Source: Solen grandis
Taxonomy: Eukaryota > Mollusca > Bivalvia > Adapedonta > Solenidae
DNA length: 64,000 nt
Assembly (NCBI GenBank): GCA_021229015.1
Contig: CM037789.1
Location: 42,398,377 to 42,462,376, forward strand
Direction: 5' to 3'
Position 1 is the first letter of the stretch, and each line of letters begins with the position of its first letter. Positions 39,201 to 49,203 of this stretch are shown one piece after another. The position numbers and the translations under genes are program-made. A model generated the notes under the pieces. It searched no databases, was not told the origin of the DNA, and was given only the letters and a program-made list of their open reading frames with translations.

Positions 39201-42200
39201 TGTAACCATTTCATAATATGTACATCTGTGCTTGATATTGAGGCTTCCTATGAAGTTTGATTGAAATCCATCCAGTAGTTATTGAGAAATAGCGTGGACA
39301 AAAAAACTACAGACGGACGGACGGACCAACCAACCGAGTGACTCCTATATACCCCCCAAACTACGTTTGTGGGGGGTAAAATTATTACATTTTGTAAGAA
39401 AACTTGGCCACCAGGAGCTAATTTGCCTTTTATGTATATAGTGAAAACTTTAAATGATGTCTTCTCTGAAACTCTGGACAGAATTTGATTGAACTTGGCA
39501 GGTATGATCCTTGGGTGAACTTTCACAAAAGTTACTGAAATAATTGAAATGAATTATGAAAACTTTAAAAATCATCTCCTTCAAAACTACTGGTCAGATT
39601 TCAAAATGTTTTGGTACAGATATTCCTTGGGTAACCTTCTACTCAGGGGAGTGATTTAGGGCCCCTATGGCCCTCTTGTTTACTGATTTTACAATAATAA
39701 GATAAGCAGGATGATTTTTCTTCTGCAAATTAAGAGCATTGCGTGCATTAGATATACATGTCATTTGTGTTCATATTTGAACTTTTTTATGAACATAAAA
39801 GACACATTAATAACTGGATGCCTCATAAAACCTGGTCTAATTTGAGACCAAGCCATTATAAGTGAAACAGAATGTTTAATGAGTGTATGATTATATTGGA
39901 TAATTTTACCTTGGTCCCATTCTCATCATACAATCATGCTGAGTGTTATTAAAGTAATTAATTTCACTAATTCCACTGCTCTTGTTTCCCTCAGAAACTA
40001 TCACTCAAGGTGATGGAATTCTTTGGCACAGAAAAAAAAGATATTTGCAATAATCATTATTTTGATGGACATATTATCAAAAAGTTGATGCATGTATATG
40101 AGGATACATGAAATTATAAATCAATTAAGAGAGCCAAGATAGCCCTAAGTCACCCACCTAAGAAACATTGCATTCATTACCTATTATAGCATAGTCCTAC
40201 TGAATACATACCGAAATCCATTGTTTCCAAAGCTGAATATTAATCTGACAGCTGTTTATGTATGGTGTTGGTGACAGGTCTTAATCTCAAAGGTATTGTT
40301 TGTTTGTTTATTGGGTTAAAAGTCCTCCCACAGTATTTCAGTCATTTCAGGGCTCATCCTATGGAGCGTTTTGGGCGAATGAACTATTGTGTATCATCTG
40401 CAGATCCTTCTAACTTTATAAAGTTGTAGTAAATGGTAAGTAGAAAACAAGTGATACAGGAGGGGATTAGTCTAAAGATATGCCAATTCAGGCCTATTTT
40501 TCCGTTGTTTTTTTTTTTGTTGTTGTTTTTTCCCCCATTCTTTTTCTAATTTCACGTTTGACAGTGACAGTAGCGGATCTTTTGTAAATACAACAAATAC
40601 ACTGGCAGATAAAGCTCTAAAATCTATGGGTTGCCTTTTTAAGATTATATGGGATCTAGAGGTACCAATCAAAATAATTTAAAGCCTTTTTAACACACGT
40701 TACGTCTATATTGACTTATGCCTGCCCGGTATGTTTACTTGAGACTGATATAGGCTGCCACACTGCAGTATCATGCCACAGGCATATGGCATCATGATAC
40801 CACACCCAGTCATATTATCCTAACACCAGACCAACAAGTCCTGGAATTATCCTTATATGCTGAGTGCCAAGCAAGGGAGCTATACCAGTACCATTTTTAC
40901 CACTTTGGTATGTCATGGCCAGGGATAAAACCCATAACATTCCACTCCTAAGGAGACACTCTAATCACTTGACCACTGGGGATGGTCACCATGATTTGTG
41001 AGACTCACCTAAGAATGTGGATGGCTCCCTGACCACTTGTGAGGAAGAACAGGTCTCCATCATTGTTCCAAGAGATCTCGTTCACCTCGAAGTTGTACTG
41101 CTGGTCGAGACGTGATCGATGAGTCTTGGCGTCAATGAATGTGATGAGATCATCCTTGTTGCCCACAGCAATGGTGCTGCCATCTGGTGACCAGCAGATG
41201 TTGATATTTTCTCCTGAAATTCCATACATGTCAAGCTTAAACTTGGAATCAATTTTTTATTGATTTATTTGAAAGAACTTCTTATCCCAATCCTTCTTGG
41301 TAGTTCCTGAACAGCACTATTTCCTTGCACTACTAAGTTCAAAAAATAATTTGCTTCCACTGGAGTTCAAACTCACAACCTTTTATCTGAAGTCAATGTA
41401 TACTGTCACTAGACTTGTCAGAGGATTATCCATAATAAGCGAGCATGTACATTACTTCAACTGATGTTGGGGTTCAAAGGACTGCACAGACTAGCTTTAT
41501 AACCTTTAAAAATGTACCAAATGATTTTCTATACTGCGTATACATAATGAAGAGACTCCAATTAACAAGTAACTGGTGTTGCATGCACACGAGTCCCCTA
41601 CTTGTTAGGCACATAATTTTCATGCACAGAATTTTATATTCATATACCAAGTTTCATAATTTTATCTTAAACGGTTTTTAAATTATCACAGGATCCAGAT
41701 TTCCGGATATCCGGATGGACGGAGGGCAAACCTGCAGTCCTCTCCGGTGTAAATACCAGTTGGGGTCTAAAGTCAGTGAGAATCTAATGACACACAAGAA
41801 ATGCACAAACACACCTAATCTTATTATGAAAATAAATGAGTCATGATGCAAAAATTAAATACATCCATGTATATACATGTAATCTCCTGCTTACCTTTAG
41901 TGTTCACAGTGGCAACAGATTTGCTTGTGCGTGCATCCCAGAGTCGTATTGTCTTGTCTCCACTGGCTGTCACCAGCTGATCTGGATGTTTGGGGTGCCA
42001 ACACAGCTGGTCAACACTATCTCCATGGCCTCGGAATGTTACATCCTTTGGCTGAAAAAACACAGAAAAAAAAATACATTTAATGATTTGTACTGAGCAT
42101 TTGAGTTGAGTTCATGTAATATGAAGTTATATTGGATGATGGATCCAAAATTTGAAAGCTTTATATATAACAGAAGAAAAAACATGTTTTAGCGTAAAAA

Positions 42201-45200
42201 ATATTTTAGATATGTACTTCTTATCATCTGAAAAAATTCCTGGGTTTTACAAGGGAAATAATGTACATTCTGTAGTAACTGGACTAATTAAGTGATTTCA
42301 GTGTCAGTCTACAGGTCCAAGTGTCCAGAAAGAAATCTATCCATCTATTTATCTCTCTATCTCTGCATGCTGCAAACCCCTCTTGCGAGTGTTAAAGGCA
42401 GGAATGGGTGCACACTGGAATTATTAATCATTAAAAGCATATGACATTGTCTATTTAGCATGGTCCTCCATGGTACAGTTGAGTGGTACATGTAGAAGCT
42501 ACTAGAACAGGTTTAGATAAACAATTGGCAGGTGACACTAAGACAAAAACTGTAAGTACACAGATATCCTCAAGTATTCAGTTCTTGCCATATTGTCAAT
42601 CTTGGGCTATGTACACTTAACGCATTATTTCACCCTGAGTGAGACATACTTTTACGGGGAAACCATTGACAATTAGCAAAATTGGTTGATCCTTGTTTCA
42701 AAATGGTTTTTTTATTGAAAATGTTGGGAAAAACATAAATACTCCAGGATATTGACTACTGTGGAGGGTATACAGTCAAAACATCCCTCAGTCACAAATC
42801 CAGAAGTTAGGGTTAGGGAACTCTCTAACCCTTATTTGGTCAAATCATCCCTCAAGTGGTTAGAAAAATAGTCAAAACGTTCATCCAAAACGTCCCTCAG
42901 ATATTATCAATGTTAATATTAATTAATAGATGACATGAATGAGATGTTATATTTCTTTAAACTAATCATAGTATATATCAATTTTTAAAGTTTCATGGGA
43001 AAATTTCATTGTTCTGGTAATTTTAGAAGATAATATTTCATAGATATTTAGACTCAAAATGTCCCCAAGTCAAATCGTTCGGAGGACGATACGTAGTTTT
43101 TAGACGGCAGCTTGTCGTCTTTAGTAGCTAGAAACGCTTACCAGGCATCGCTGACCTTGCTAATTTGCATGTTTTCCATGACAAGTTTAACTGTACCTCT
43201 CCGCGCTTAGTGTGGATCCATGAAACGCACTTAAGAATACGAATGGAATATGTTACGCAGACCTTTTATTCATAACCATAACCGCTATTCATGTGCTGTT
43301 GTTTGTAAATGTGTCATGTGGCTTTTGACTCTATTGTATTAATAATGAAGAATCATGGTCTGCTAAGGGTGTAATGATACGCTAACCCAACGATACGTAT
43401 CGTATTGCGACACAGTGGTCATGATACCATACGTATCACGATACGGGTTTTTAATTTTTTTCAACCTTGTTTCCTATCTTTAAATGAAGAATAATTGATT
43501 ATGAAACAAAGATAAATTCTTAATTGTTTAATATATTAGTTTTTATCATAATAAATACAAATTAAGTTGTGCTATCTGAAGAAACAATATTTTTTTGGAA
43601 TTTTAAATTATTAAAAAAATATCAGTCATTAACATAAAAAAATTTTTTTATATGATTTAACTTGTTTACTGATAAAAATCTTGTTTTAACGTCATTAAAT
43701 AATCAAAAGTAATATCAAAACTATATGATAAAGACGTATATATTGCAGAAACTTATAAGACTCATTTTAAATGCTTATTCTAGAATAGACGTCAGCATGA
43801 CAACCACTTAAATATTTTCAATGAAATCACTTAAAATGATACTTGAAGTTGGAGTATCCACCTTTATACCAAGAAAAAACACCTGCAGTTCCAATCGGAT
43901 AAAGTTTTGATTTCAGAAGTTCCATTTGCGATAATTTGCATCAGACTAAGCATTTAATTGATCCCATTTAATATAAATCAGTATCTTTCATGTAGTTACC
44001 TGTTGAAATTTCGCTCTTTTACTCAAAAGGCAAACTGATCAATCAATTAAATTGATTAAAAAATCATAAAACATCAAATCATCAAAACATCAAAGGTCAT
44101 CAAACATTGTTGATGTTTATCACATATAGCCACCATTGTGATTATTACGCAATCTTAGCAGTAAAACAGTAGCCGGTAGAGAGCATGAAAGATGTTAACC
44201 AACATTATGAACGATTCCATCGGAGTATTCCGTATCATTGTATAATTCGGAAGCATAAGAATGTGTGTTGATTGGATAACATTCCAAAAATGACTCTGCC
44301 TTTTTACTGATTTTTAACTGCCCACAGCAAGTGCTTTCATTTAAGTAATATACACAGGTAAAGCGATATGCGTTATTTACTTTCCCTTTTGTTTTCTTTT
44401 AAGTTAATGGATGGGAAAATCGTATTGTTAGGAGATTTTTTATTTCTCGGAGGTGAAAAATATCGCTTTTTTTCCGAGGGGAAGCCGCTGTTATAAAAGA
44501 AGAAGAGAAAAACCTGGAAGTTAACAATACCATACTGTACCATGCAGACCTGGGAGCGTATTGTGAATCGTACCGTAAAGAAAATACCGTGGCGTATCAT
44601 CATACGGTATACCGTTACACCCTTATGGTCTGCTCTGAATATGAGGTAAACTAGCAATTGTACCATTTTGAACATAATCTTTACAAATTTCAAAATGACA
44701 TGCTTAACAAAGTCATAAAAATATACTGGTTTAGGTCTTATGCTTGGCACTCAGAATAAATACAGGGTAGTTCCAGGACTGGTTGGCCTGGTATCAGGAT
44801 AATGTGACTGGGTGTGGCATTATGCCACTTGTCTATGGCGTAATACTGCAGTGTGGCCTCAAGTGAACATAGTCTTCTAATGACTGAAATACTGTCGCCT
44901 GGATGTTTAACCCAGTAAATAAACAAACATTTTTTACTTGGCAGTGACACCAATCTCAGTCCAACTATTAAATTTATACTTTCAATAAGTTTGAATTGCA
45001 GTGATGCTGCCATTGGTGTTAGATATAGGGAGTTTGGGTTGGAATTTCAATGGCAAATATTATAGTGAACTCTTGAGATAAATTTTTATGTTACGCTGTA
45101 TTCATATATACAAAAAGGTTAATCATTTCACTATTTTCTCTGACAAATTGTTCACCCTGCACTGGGCCAGGGCACTGCCAGATTTGAAATAAATATACAT

Positions 45201-46750
45201 ACAAACAATTTTACCTTGATGAATTTTGAGTTATTCTAAGATGGATTTTTTATGCTTCTTATTGTCAGTGTTTTTATTTTAAAAGCATGTACGTATTGTG
45301 ACTGGAGGTAAAACTATGCATGCCTTAATCTCTACTGAGATCCGCTCCAGTTATTTTTTTCGTATTGGCCTCCGCTGGATCTCTGCTAAGACAATGATGT
45401 TGAAAGAAATGGAATGATAATATATCTACTTACTATATCTGCATGTATTTTTATGTATGCATGCTAAAACAATCAATTTGAACGGCCGAAATGAGGTAGG
45501 GGTATCAGAGTAAATTTCCTGAAGCTTTTATATAAGGCCTGGATAGAGATCCAGTGGAGGCCAATACGAAAAAAATAATCAGAGCGGATCTCAGTAGAGA
45601 TTAATGCATGCCTACATTTACAGACACCAACAAACGACACAGGATTGTTAGATTACAATTGCTTGTTTTGAATTTTAATATAATTATGATGAAATAAATA
45701 ATTTGACTTTGTTGCCCCAATATGTAGTGTTATTTAATTTTTTTAACCGTTTGATTTTTTTTTCTTTTTCGCCTACCATTCGAAGCAAGTTGCTGGATAT
45801 TTATAGCGATCCTTAGAATTAATGAGTATGTCTACATGTTACGTCGGCACAGTCAATCCTCACTATTCTGCGACGGGTGGTGCTGGTCAAGAAGAAATAG
45901 GAAAGATAGAGTCAGATTTAGCCATAAAGATTGAAGGAAGATAAAGGTCTGATGATAGCTGATGACAGATGATAAGAAAGAGAGAGAGAAAGAAATAAAA
46001 AGGGGGAGGGGGGATCAGCTGCGTTTTCGCCTACTCAACCCAAACCTCTCCAGTTACGGTGGCCGCGGCTTGTACAGCAATGGGAATCATTGAGGGGTAC
46101 TAACAGCTGGGCCCTATTTAGTTGTTTAGAAAGAAAGATTTGATAGCCCCTGCTTGAAGGATATCAAGTCTCGGGCTTCAGCAACTGCAGCTGGTAATTT
46201 GTTCCATACTGAAATAGTTTTGGGAAAGAAGGAGTTTTTATAGTAGGAGGTAGTTGCAGAAGGTAGATGATAGTTTCTAGAATGTGCTGATCGTGTGACA
46301 CTCTGTACTGGGGTGAGGTGGTCAGCAGATGAGATATCTACTAGGTTTGTAGAAATCTTGTAAAGCAAGGTAAGTTGTGCTTTGGTTCTTCGTTCTGTCC
46401 TCAAGAGTATCCCAGCCATGTTCTTATCTACTTAGAAGATACATATAGCAACTGAATAGATCAAATAATCCTGAATAAGGCGAGCATGCTTCGCCCGCTG
46501 TGAGGCTGTGCCTTAGTTCATATTAGTAATCTAATCTTTAATCTTATACACAAAAAATAAAACCAAAACGTACGAGCCGGTCCCTGTCTAAATGAAACAC
46601 GTTGACTGTCTTGTCATATGAACCCGATGCTAATTTCCTCCCATCGCAGCTCCATGCGACTGAATGGACTTTTGATGAATGGGCAGGAAATTCACGCGTT
46701 TTGTTATTGTTTTTAAAGTAGTTTTGCATGCTTTCTAAGTAAGACGCCAT
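24114..46750 (-). CDS. THOC3: THO complex subunit 3 (complete, six exons)
   Basis: The coding join is 46750-46574, 42051-41895, 41213-41009, 26254-26093, 25777-25677, 24274-24114. All phases match: 963 nt, 320 residues plus stop. THOC3 (yeast Tex1) is a WD40 beta-propeller subunit of the THO/TREX complex, which couples transcription and splicing to mRNA export in the nucleus. The sequence follows animal THOC3 closely: KTREFPAHSSKVHSVAWSCD, RGHGDSVDQLCWHP, WDARTSKSVATVNTKGENIN, VNEISWNNDGD, NAHPANCICIEFDP, SADALVS, LDWPVRTLSFSHDGKMLASA, CESPTFTVAWHPK and ending GTVKLFGLPGDH. The start ATG (AAAATGGCG) has a good initiation context. Human THOC3 is about 350 residues, with a longer N-terminus. 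Introns 1 (4.5 kb) and 3 (14.8 kb) are filled with mobile elements and minisatellites. Confidence 0.96.
24275..25676. other. THOC3 intron 5
   Basis: AT-rich. The phrase TTCAAGGGT(C/T)TT recurs at about 24860-24930. No exon or clear mobile element is seen. Confidence 0.6.
25677..25777 (-). CDS. THOC3: THOC3 exon 5 (residues 234-268)
   Basis: The acceptor is GTGTTGCAG and the donor is ACAG then GTAGGG, phase 1. It encodes LDWPVRTLSFSHDGKMLASA and SEDLVIDIAEVATG. Intron 4 upstream is only 315 bp. Confidence 0.95.
26093..26254 (-). CDS. THOC3: THOC3 exon 4 (residues 180-234)
   Basis: The acceptor is GTGTTCCAG and the donor is TCCAG then GTATAT, phase 2. It encodes YPELKTQQVLNAHPANC and the blade with YFATGSADALVSIWDL. 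Confidence 0.95.
26575..29055. repeat. 54-bp minisatellite, about 46 copies, in THOC3 intron 3
   Basis: The unit CACAATGAGAAGTGACAGGA, TGGGACAAGCCTGATACCTA, TATAGCCCCTACTT repeats at 54 bp (for example 26629 to 26683). Variants (GATGGG/GACGGG, CCCCTACT/CCACTACT/CCCCTTCT, AGCCTG/AGCATG/AGCTTG) form local blocks. Because 54 is a multiple of three, long open frames arise from it. It begins about 320 bp upstream, in transcription sense, of exon 4. Confidence 0.95.
29056..29640. other. Intron 3 non-repeat stretch
   Basis: AT-rich; nothing recognisable. Confidence 0.5.
29640..30650. repeat. Dispersed element with internal tandem units
   Basis: Blocks around GACCTTTGAGCTAC recur near 29875, 30160, 30360, 30450 and 30615, each followed by a CAACACAT...TTCTAGAACATTTGTGC-like block. 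There is an ACAGACGGACGGACAG stretch at about 30115. A short array of four units of about 27 bp (ACAAATGCCTGGGTCTGGTA) sits at 30171-30272. The architecture resembles family A but the sequence differs. Open frames here are incidental. Confidence 0.6.
30690..31200. repeat. Left arm of a large inverted duplication
   Basis: The sequence about 30700-31165 reappears in reverse complement at about 39455-39965 (for example AGCAGGATGATTTTTCTTC, AAACCTGGTCTAATTTGAGA). AAAAGTGCAACAGAAATGTG at 37940 is the reverse complement of 31180-31200. The arm contains an internally deleted family A element (from ACAAGAGGGCC at about 30945). Confidence 0.75.
31201..32580. repeat. 38-bp minisatellite with a homogenised 55-bp sub-array
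   Basis: The unit CATAGCCCTATACCAACCAC, AGTATAACATACTCTGTT repeats at 38 bp (31621 to 31659) with much variation up to about 31960. At 32130-32470 the same motif continues as a 55-bp unit (TCTTTACATAGTGCTATACT, GATTACAGCGCTATTCCTAC, TACAGTATAACATAC) in about six virtually identical copies, indicating recent amplification. Confidence 0.88.
31964..32123. mobile_element. Short hAT-like MITE inside the minisatellite
   Basis: CAGTGTTCCCACTAAG at the left and CTGCGAACACTG at the right form short inverted ends, and CTCTG borders both sides. CAGTGTT-type ends are common in hAT MITEs. It interrupts the 38-bp array. Confidence 0.6.
32581..33545. other. Intron 3 non-repeat stretch
   Basis: AT-rich; no coding or repeat signal recognised. 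Confidence 0.5.
33943..34950 (+). repeat. Nested element B with internal tandem units
   Basis: It begins ACAAGAGTGCCAGTGCTGCC and ends near ACGAACGGAGAAGATGACGC and AATATACGACCGCC. Inside, GGAGTTG(C/A)GTTCACAAGG and AATGAACCGGAAAATCGCC recur about every 170 bp, four times. It is non-coding. Confidence 0.65.
35086..36690 (+). repeat. Nested element C, long copy
   Basis: It begins CGAGAGCTGTCAGAGGACAG, CACGCTCGACTATTC and ends CTACGAATAGTCGAGCTAAAA, so GCTCGACTATTC and GAATAGTCGAGC are inverted terminal motifs. Inside, GATACCCCTAA...TTGCATGCAAAACTTTAACC repeats at roughly 165-175 bp many times. CCAACGCCGACGCCAGGG precedes the end. Confidence 0.7.
36846..37350 (+). repeat. Nested element C, short copy
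   Basis: It has the same ends as the 35086 copy (ACAAGAGTTGTCAAAGGACA, then CTTCGAATAGTCGAGCTAAA) with fewer internal units, inserted at the homologous site of the next host unit. Confidence 0.7.
37938..39990. repeat. Right arm of the inverted duplication, with family A element
   Basis: It contains a long family A element on the minus strand: the 5' motif (reverse complement of CCCTCTTGTTTACTG) at about 39686 and the 3' hairpin AGCTCACCTGAGCACAATGTG at 38008. The flanks on both sides match, inverted, the left arm at 30690-31200. The left copy lacks the element's 3' part. Confidence 0.7.
38346..39380. repeat. Element D nested in family A
   Basis: It begins TAGAGCTATCACTAAAGGTG and ends in the palindrome TACCCCCCAAA...TTTGTGGGGGGTA after ACAGACGGACGGACGGACC. 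Internally AATCAGCAAAGGGC(A/C)ATAAC...AATATG(C/T)ACATCTGTGCTTG repeats about every 150 bp. It splits family A sequence that is continuous near 61800. Confidence 0.65.
40285..40990 (-). repeat. SINE-like copies (tRNA-derived, minus)
   Basis: The plus strand shows TTGTTTGTTTATTGGGTTAA and CACAGTATTTCAGTCATTTC, then at 40740-40985 ACACTGCAGTATCATGCCAC, ACACCCAGTCATATTATCCT and a B-box-like GGGATAAAACCC. These are the reverse complement of the tail and body seen at 44757 and 52451. Confidence 0.55.
41009..41213 (-). CDS. THOC3: THOC3 exon 3 (residues 112-180)
   Basis: The acceptor is GGAATTTCAG and the donor is CTTAG then GTGAGT, phase 2. It encodes blades 3-4 (CWSPDGSTIAVGNKDD, FIDAKTHRS, EISWNNDGDLFFLTSG). 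Confidence 0.95.
41290..41430 (-). repeat. Possible SINE fragment in THOC3 intron 2
   Basis: GGAGTTCAAACTCACAACC is a B-box-like tRNA remnant in reverse orientation. The rest is weakly similar to the copies at 21495 and 22790. Confidence 0.4.
41895..42051 (-). CDS. THOC3: THOC3 exon 2 (residues 60-112)
   Basis: The acceptor is TTTTTTCAG and the donor is AAAG then GTAAGC, phase 1. It carries blade 2 with the WD dipeptide (IRLWDARTSKSVATVNTKG). Confidence 0.95.
42160..43363. other. THOC3 intron 1, first part
   Basis: No exon is seen. Around 42775-43085 a motif (AAAACATCCCTCA, AAACGTCCCTCAG, AAATGTCCCCAAG) recurs loosely. It ends at the target-site duplication of the hAT-like element. Confidence 0.5.
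43364..44625. mobile_element. Non-autonomous hAT-like element, 1.26 kb
   Basis: The ends TAAGGGTGTAA and TTACACCCTTA are inverted repeats, with longer imperfect pairing (GATACG...CGTATC blocks). The direct repeat TGGTCTGC lies immediately outside both ends (43356-43363 and 44626-44633), an 8-bp target duplication as in hAT elements. The interior is AT-rich with no recognisable transposase, so it would need a transposase in trans. Confidence 0.88.
44757..44930 (+). repeat. SINE copy (family with ATACTGCAGTGTGGC tail)
   Basis: It shares CAGGATAATGTGACTGGGTG, TCTATGGCGTAATACTGCAG and TGACTGAAATACTG...AACCCA with the copy at 52451-52613 and ends in a TAAATAAACAAACA run. Confidence 0.65.
45312..45615. 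mobile_element. Fold-back MITE with about 70-bp inverted repeats
   Basis: The left arm CATGCCTTAATCTCTACTGA, GATCCGCTC, CGTATTGGCCTCC is mirrored by the right arm GGAGGCCAATACG, GAGCGGATCTCAGTAGAGAT, TAATGCATGCC. The loop is about 150 bp. There is no coding capacity. Confidence 0.8.
46126..46419 (-). pseudogene. LINE reverse-transcriptase C-terminal remnant
   Basis: The minus-strand frame of 97 codons contains LLYKISTNLVDI, SRNYHLPSATTSYYKNSFFP and TISVWNKLP, the tail seen after the RT domain of jockey/RTE-type non-LTR retrotransposons (TR..R......Y..SFFPR.I..WN.LP). Catalytic YxDD and endonuclease parts are absent, so this is a 5'-truncated copy. It lies in THOC3 intron 1, same strand, 155 bp after the exon 1 donor. 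Confidence 0.72.
46574..46750 (-). CDS. THOC3: THOC3 exon 1 (residues 1-59)
   Basis: Start ATG at 46750-46748, ending GACCGGCTC before GTACGT, phase 0. It encodes the first WD blade (HSSKVHSVAWSCDGRKLASG). The N-terminus is short (MASYLESMQNYFK) compared with the vertebrate protein. Confidence 0.94.
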
Positions 46751-48152
46751 TTTATCTGTTTACTCCGATTTTCGGTGATGTAAGTTTTACACGCACGTGG
46801 TTTCACCTGGCAGAGATTGCCTCAGCAGCATTTCAGAACTTTCCCCGTTGCTTAATGAAAAAAAGGTTATGAAATAAAAGACATACACTCACAAACAAAA
46901 ACGACGCAATTCTTACAATAATACCTATAATTGTACGGATTTTTATTTCGTTTTGCTTAAAAAATATGTAAACAATAAACGAATTATATGATTCCATGTT
47001 GCTGGTTGTAAGAATTTATACCACCAGCCTCTTTTTGGACTTTTGGTAGCTGTAAATCAAAAGCAGACATTTGCATAATTACCGCAACTGTTTCACTGCA
47101 CTGTATTATTCCGCGCTCAGTGGTGTATCAGTGTTCACCTTTGCTTTGCTTTATTGAAGTTTAATGAGAGTCAGCTAGAGTGCAGAATAATCCACACCAT
47201 GCGCAAACCCCGGGGTGTGACCTTCAGCCCTTAAAAGATTTTTTTCCCAGTGCGAAAAGGTCAAAATTTTGCCAAAGCTATCTTAATTTAAGACAGCTAA
47301 TGTATTTAATAAACGGGTAGATTTTGAGTTCCAAATGTTTTTATGTCTATGAGATCTATGAATGGTCAATTTTGGACCTCCTAACCTATTGTCTCATAGA
47401 TTTTGCCTACCTTATGTTTATAGTGGTTATTGTTGTGTTGATTATAAGCTTCAGGGATATGCAAGCAGAAGTTCGCCGAAGACCGCACACCCCGACAAAG
47501 GCAGCCACCCTTCCACAAACAAGGAGAGCGACATAGGAGGAAACTTGTCTAATACCGGAATTCTGACAAGAGATGTTCTTGGATGGCCTAAATGTAAAGT
47601 TTTAATTTTGAAAATTTATATAGTGGAAGTCTATATAATTTGTGGTTTAGACAAGCACCCACCCCTGACCATCTATGGGAATCCTACTCGTTCTATCTCT
47701 ATGAGTCTAATTATGTGAAATAAAGGGGGAAATACTGGGTAGAAAACAAATATAAAGTACTTTTTTTTCAGTGTTCACCAAGACTAGGTATGCAATTTAT
47801 GAATGGTAAACAGCGGAAATCCCCATTGTGTGCCCCTTAATGAAATAAAGTTAGACAAATGACTAGTCACCCAAGCCGACCCCTGCTCAGAGAGCATCCG
47901 CTGTCACTTATCTCCGCTGTCACCTTGGCAACGGCACTATGTATGCTTTAAGTGGAATCAGTCAAATGCTTTTAGTTTTACTGAGTATACATGGGTATCG
48001 ATTAGTATGAATATAAGTCGCATTTTTTGTGCATATCATAAAAAATTAATAAACGGGTATCAAATTGTAAACGCGCTTTGAACTGTGTAAACACGGCCAT
48101 CCCCCCTACGGCCATAACAAGAAAAATCCTAACATTTATTTTATGGACGGCT

Positions 48153-48157
<5 letters not shown>
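46751..48157. other. THOC3 upstream region
   Basis: 5' flank of THOC3; the first 60 bp after the ATG (plus-strand 46751-46810) probably hold its 5' UTR and promoter. There is no TATA box I would defend. Short open frames at 47324-47718 (plus) match nothing I recognise. Confidence 0.45.

Positions 48158-48183
<26 letters not shown>
48158..48183. repeat. (CT)n microsatellite
   Basis: Thirteen CT dinucleotides. Similar (CT)n runs are at about 52908-52932 and 59180-59211. Confidence 0.9.
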
Positions 48184-48221
48184 AGATTATATGATAAATA
48201 TATATATTTGACTATTTGAGT

Positions 48222-48439
48222 TTACCGTCGCTTCGACAGTATTTCAGTCGTAAAGCGACATCCAGCTAATTACAGGTGGAGGAAGACCCCGAATGCACGG
48301 AGGCATCCGGGTAGAACCACCTACCTACCGCAAGCCAGCTAGAAGGCTTCCTCACATAAAAATCCGAATGACCCTGCCGGGATTCGAACTCACGCGGTGA
48401 AGGGCTAGCGACTTTACCCTCTCGGCCACGGAGGCCCCT
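48222..48439 (-). repeat. tRNA-derived SINE
   Basis: On the minus strand it starts GGGGCCTCCGTGGCCGAGAG (A box) and has GTGAGTTCGAATCCCGG (B box), like a class II tRNA head, followed by a tail ending in TACTGTCGAAGCGACGG. A second copy is at 57544-57763. Anticodon and acceptor stems are degenerate, so I call a SINE rather than a tRNA gene. Confidence 0.75.
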
Positions 48440-48719
48440 GAAAGTGAATTTACAGGGTATAAACCTTAAGAGATACGTCAATGTAAATAAAATTTAATAA
48501 AATATAACCCAATAATGTTATTTTTAACGAAGCCCAAAATATAATGTAATACTCCATTACTCACTGTATTGTGCTATTTATGCTTATACTTTATTTTTCA
48601 TTTTTTAATGAGTTTTAATATCACAAAAAATGTTCCCAGCTGGATCAGTGCCATAAAATTCGTATTAATGACATAATAGATCATATAGATAAAAATATTT
48701 TCACGGATCTACTGTTTTA

Positions 48720-48845
48720 GAGGGCTGTGAGTTCGAGCCCCGGCTACCGACCATGGTTTTGTATGCGAGAAATCCTTACGGAAGATGTGAGTTTAGTACT
48801 GATCCTTCCCAAGAACCATGGTTAGGTTAACTGCCGTCTGATACA
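48720..48845 (+). repeat. tRNA-related SINE fragment
   Basis: GTGAGTTCGAGCCCCGG is a B box. Downstream text (TGATCCTTCCCAAGAACCATGG, TAACTGCCGTCTG) recalls the SINE at 50940. The A box is missing. Confidence 0.5.
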
Positions 48846-49127
48846 ACAATCTCCAAGCAGAGTTGTCATTTGTCATTCGTCAATCATTAGCATTTTGGCT
48901 CAATGAAAAGAGGGTCGTGGGTCAAGAATCTTGACAAAAAGAATAAAGTATTAATTATAATTTCAATGTAAAAAATTGTATACACTGAAGTTGATTTTAG
49001 GGACAAGCAGCATAAAAATGAAGAAAAAAAAATACGCTAGTGCAAAAATGCAAAAATTTCGACCCAAGCAATAAGATTATTTACTTCAAGGCTTAGATTT
49101 CAATACATAAATTTTATATCTAACTTT

Positions 49128-49203
49128 ACCCCCCCCCCCCCCAAAAAAAAAAACAAACAAAAAAAACAACAACAACAAAAAAAAAAACAACAACAAAAAA
49201 CAA
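49128..49203. repeat. Poly-C / poly-A / (AAC)n low complexity
   Basis: A run of 14 or so C followed by A-rich AAC repeats. Another C-rich tract is at 49266-49285. Confidence 0.9.

Noticed and set aside
44373..44750. 125-residue frame as hAT transposase
   Set aside because: No hAT dimerisation or DDE landmarks; it crosses the element end at 44625, so it cannot be the element's gene.
47324..47718. Open frames head-to-head with THOC3 as a new gene
   Set aside because: No recognisable domain, no clear splice structure, and composition like the flanks.
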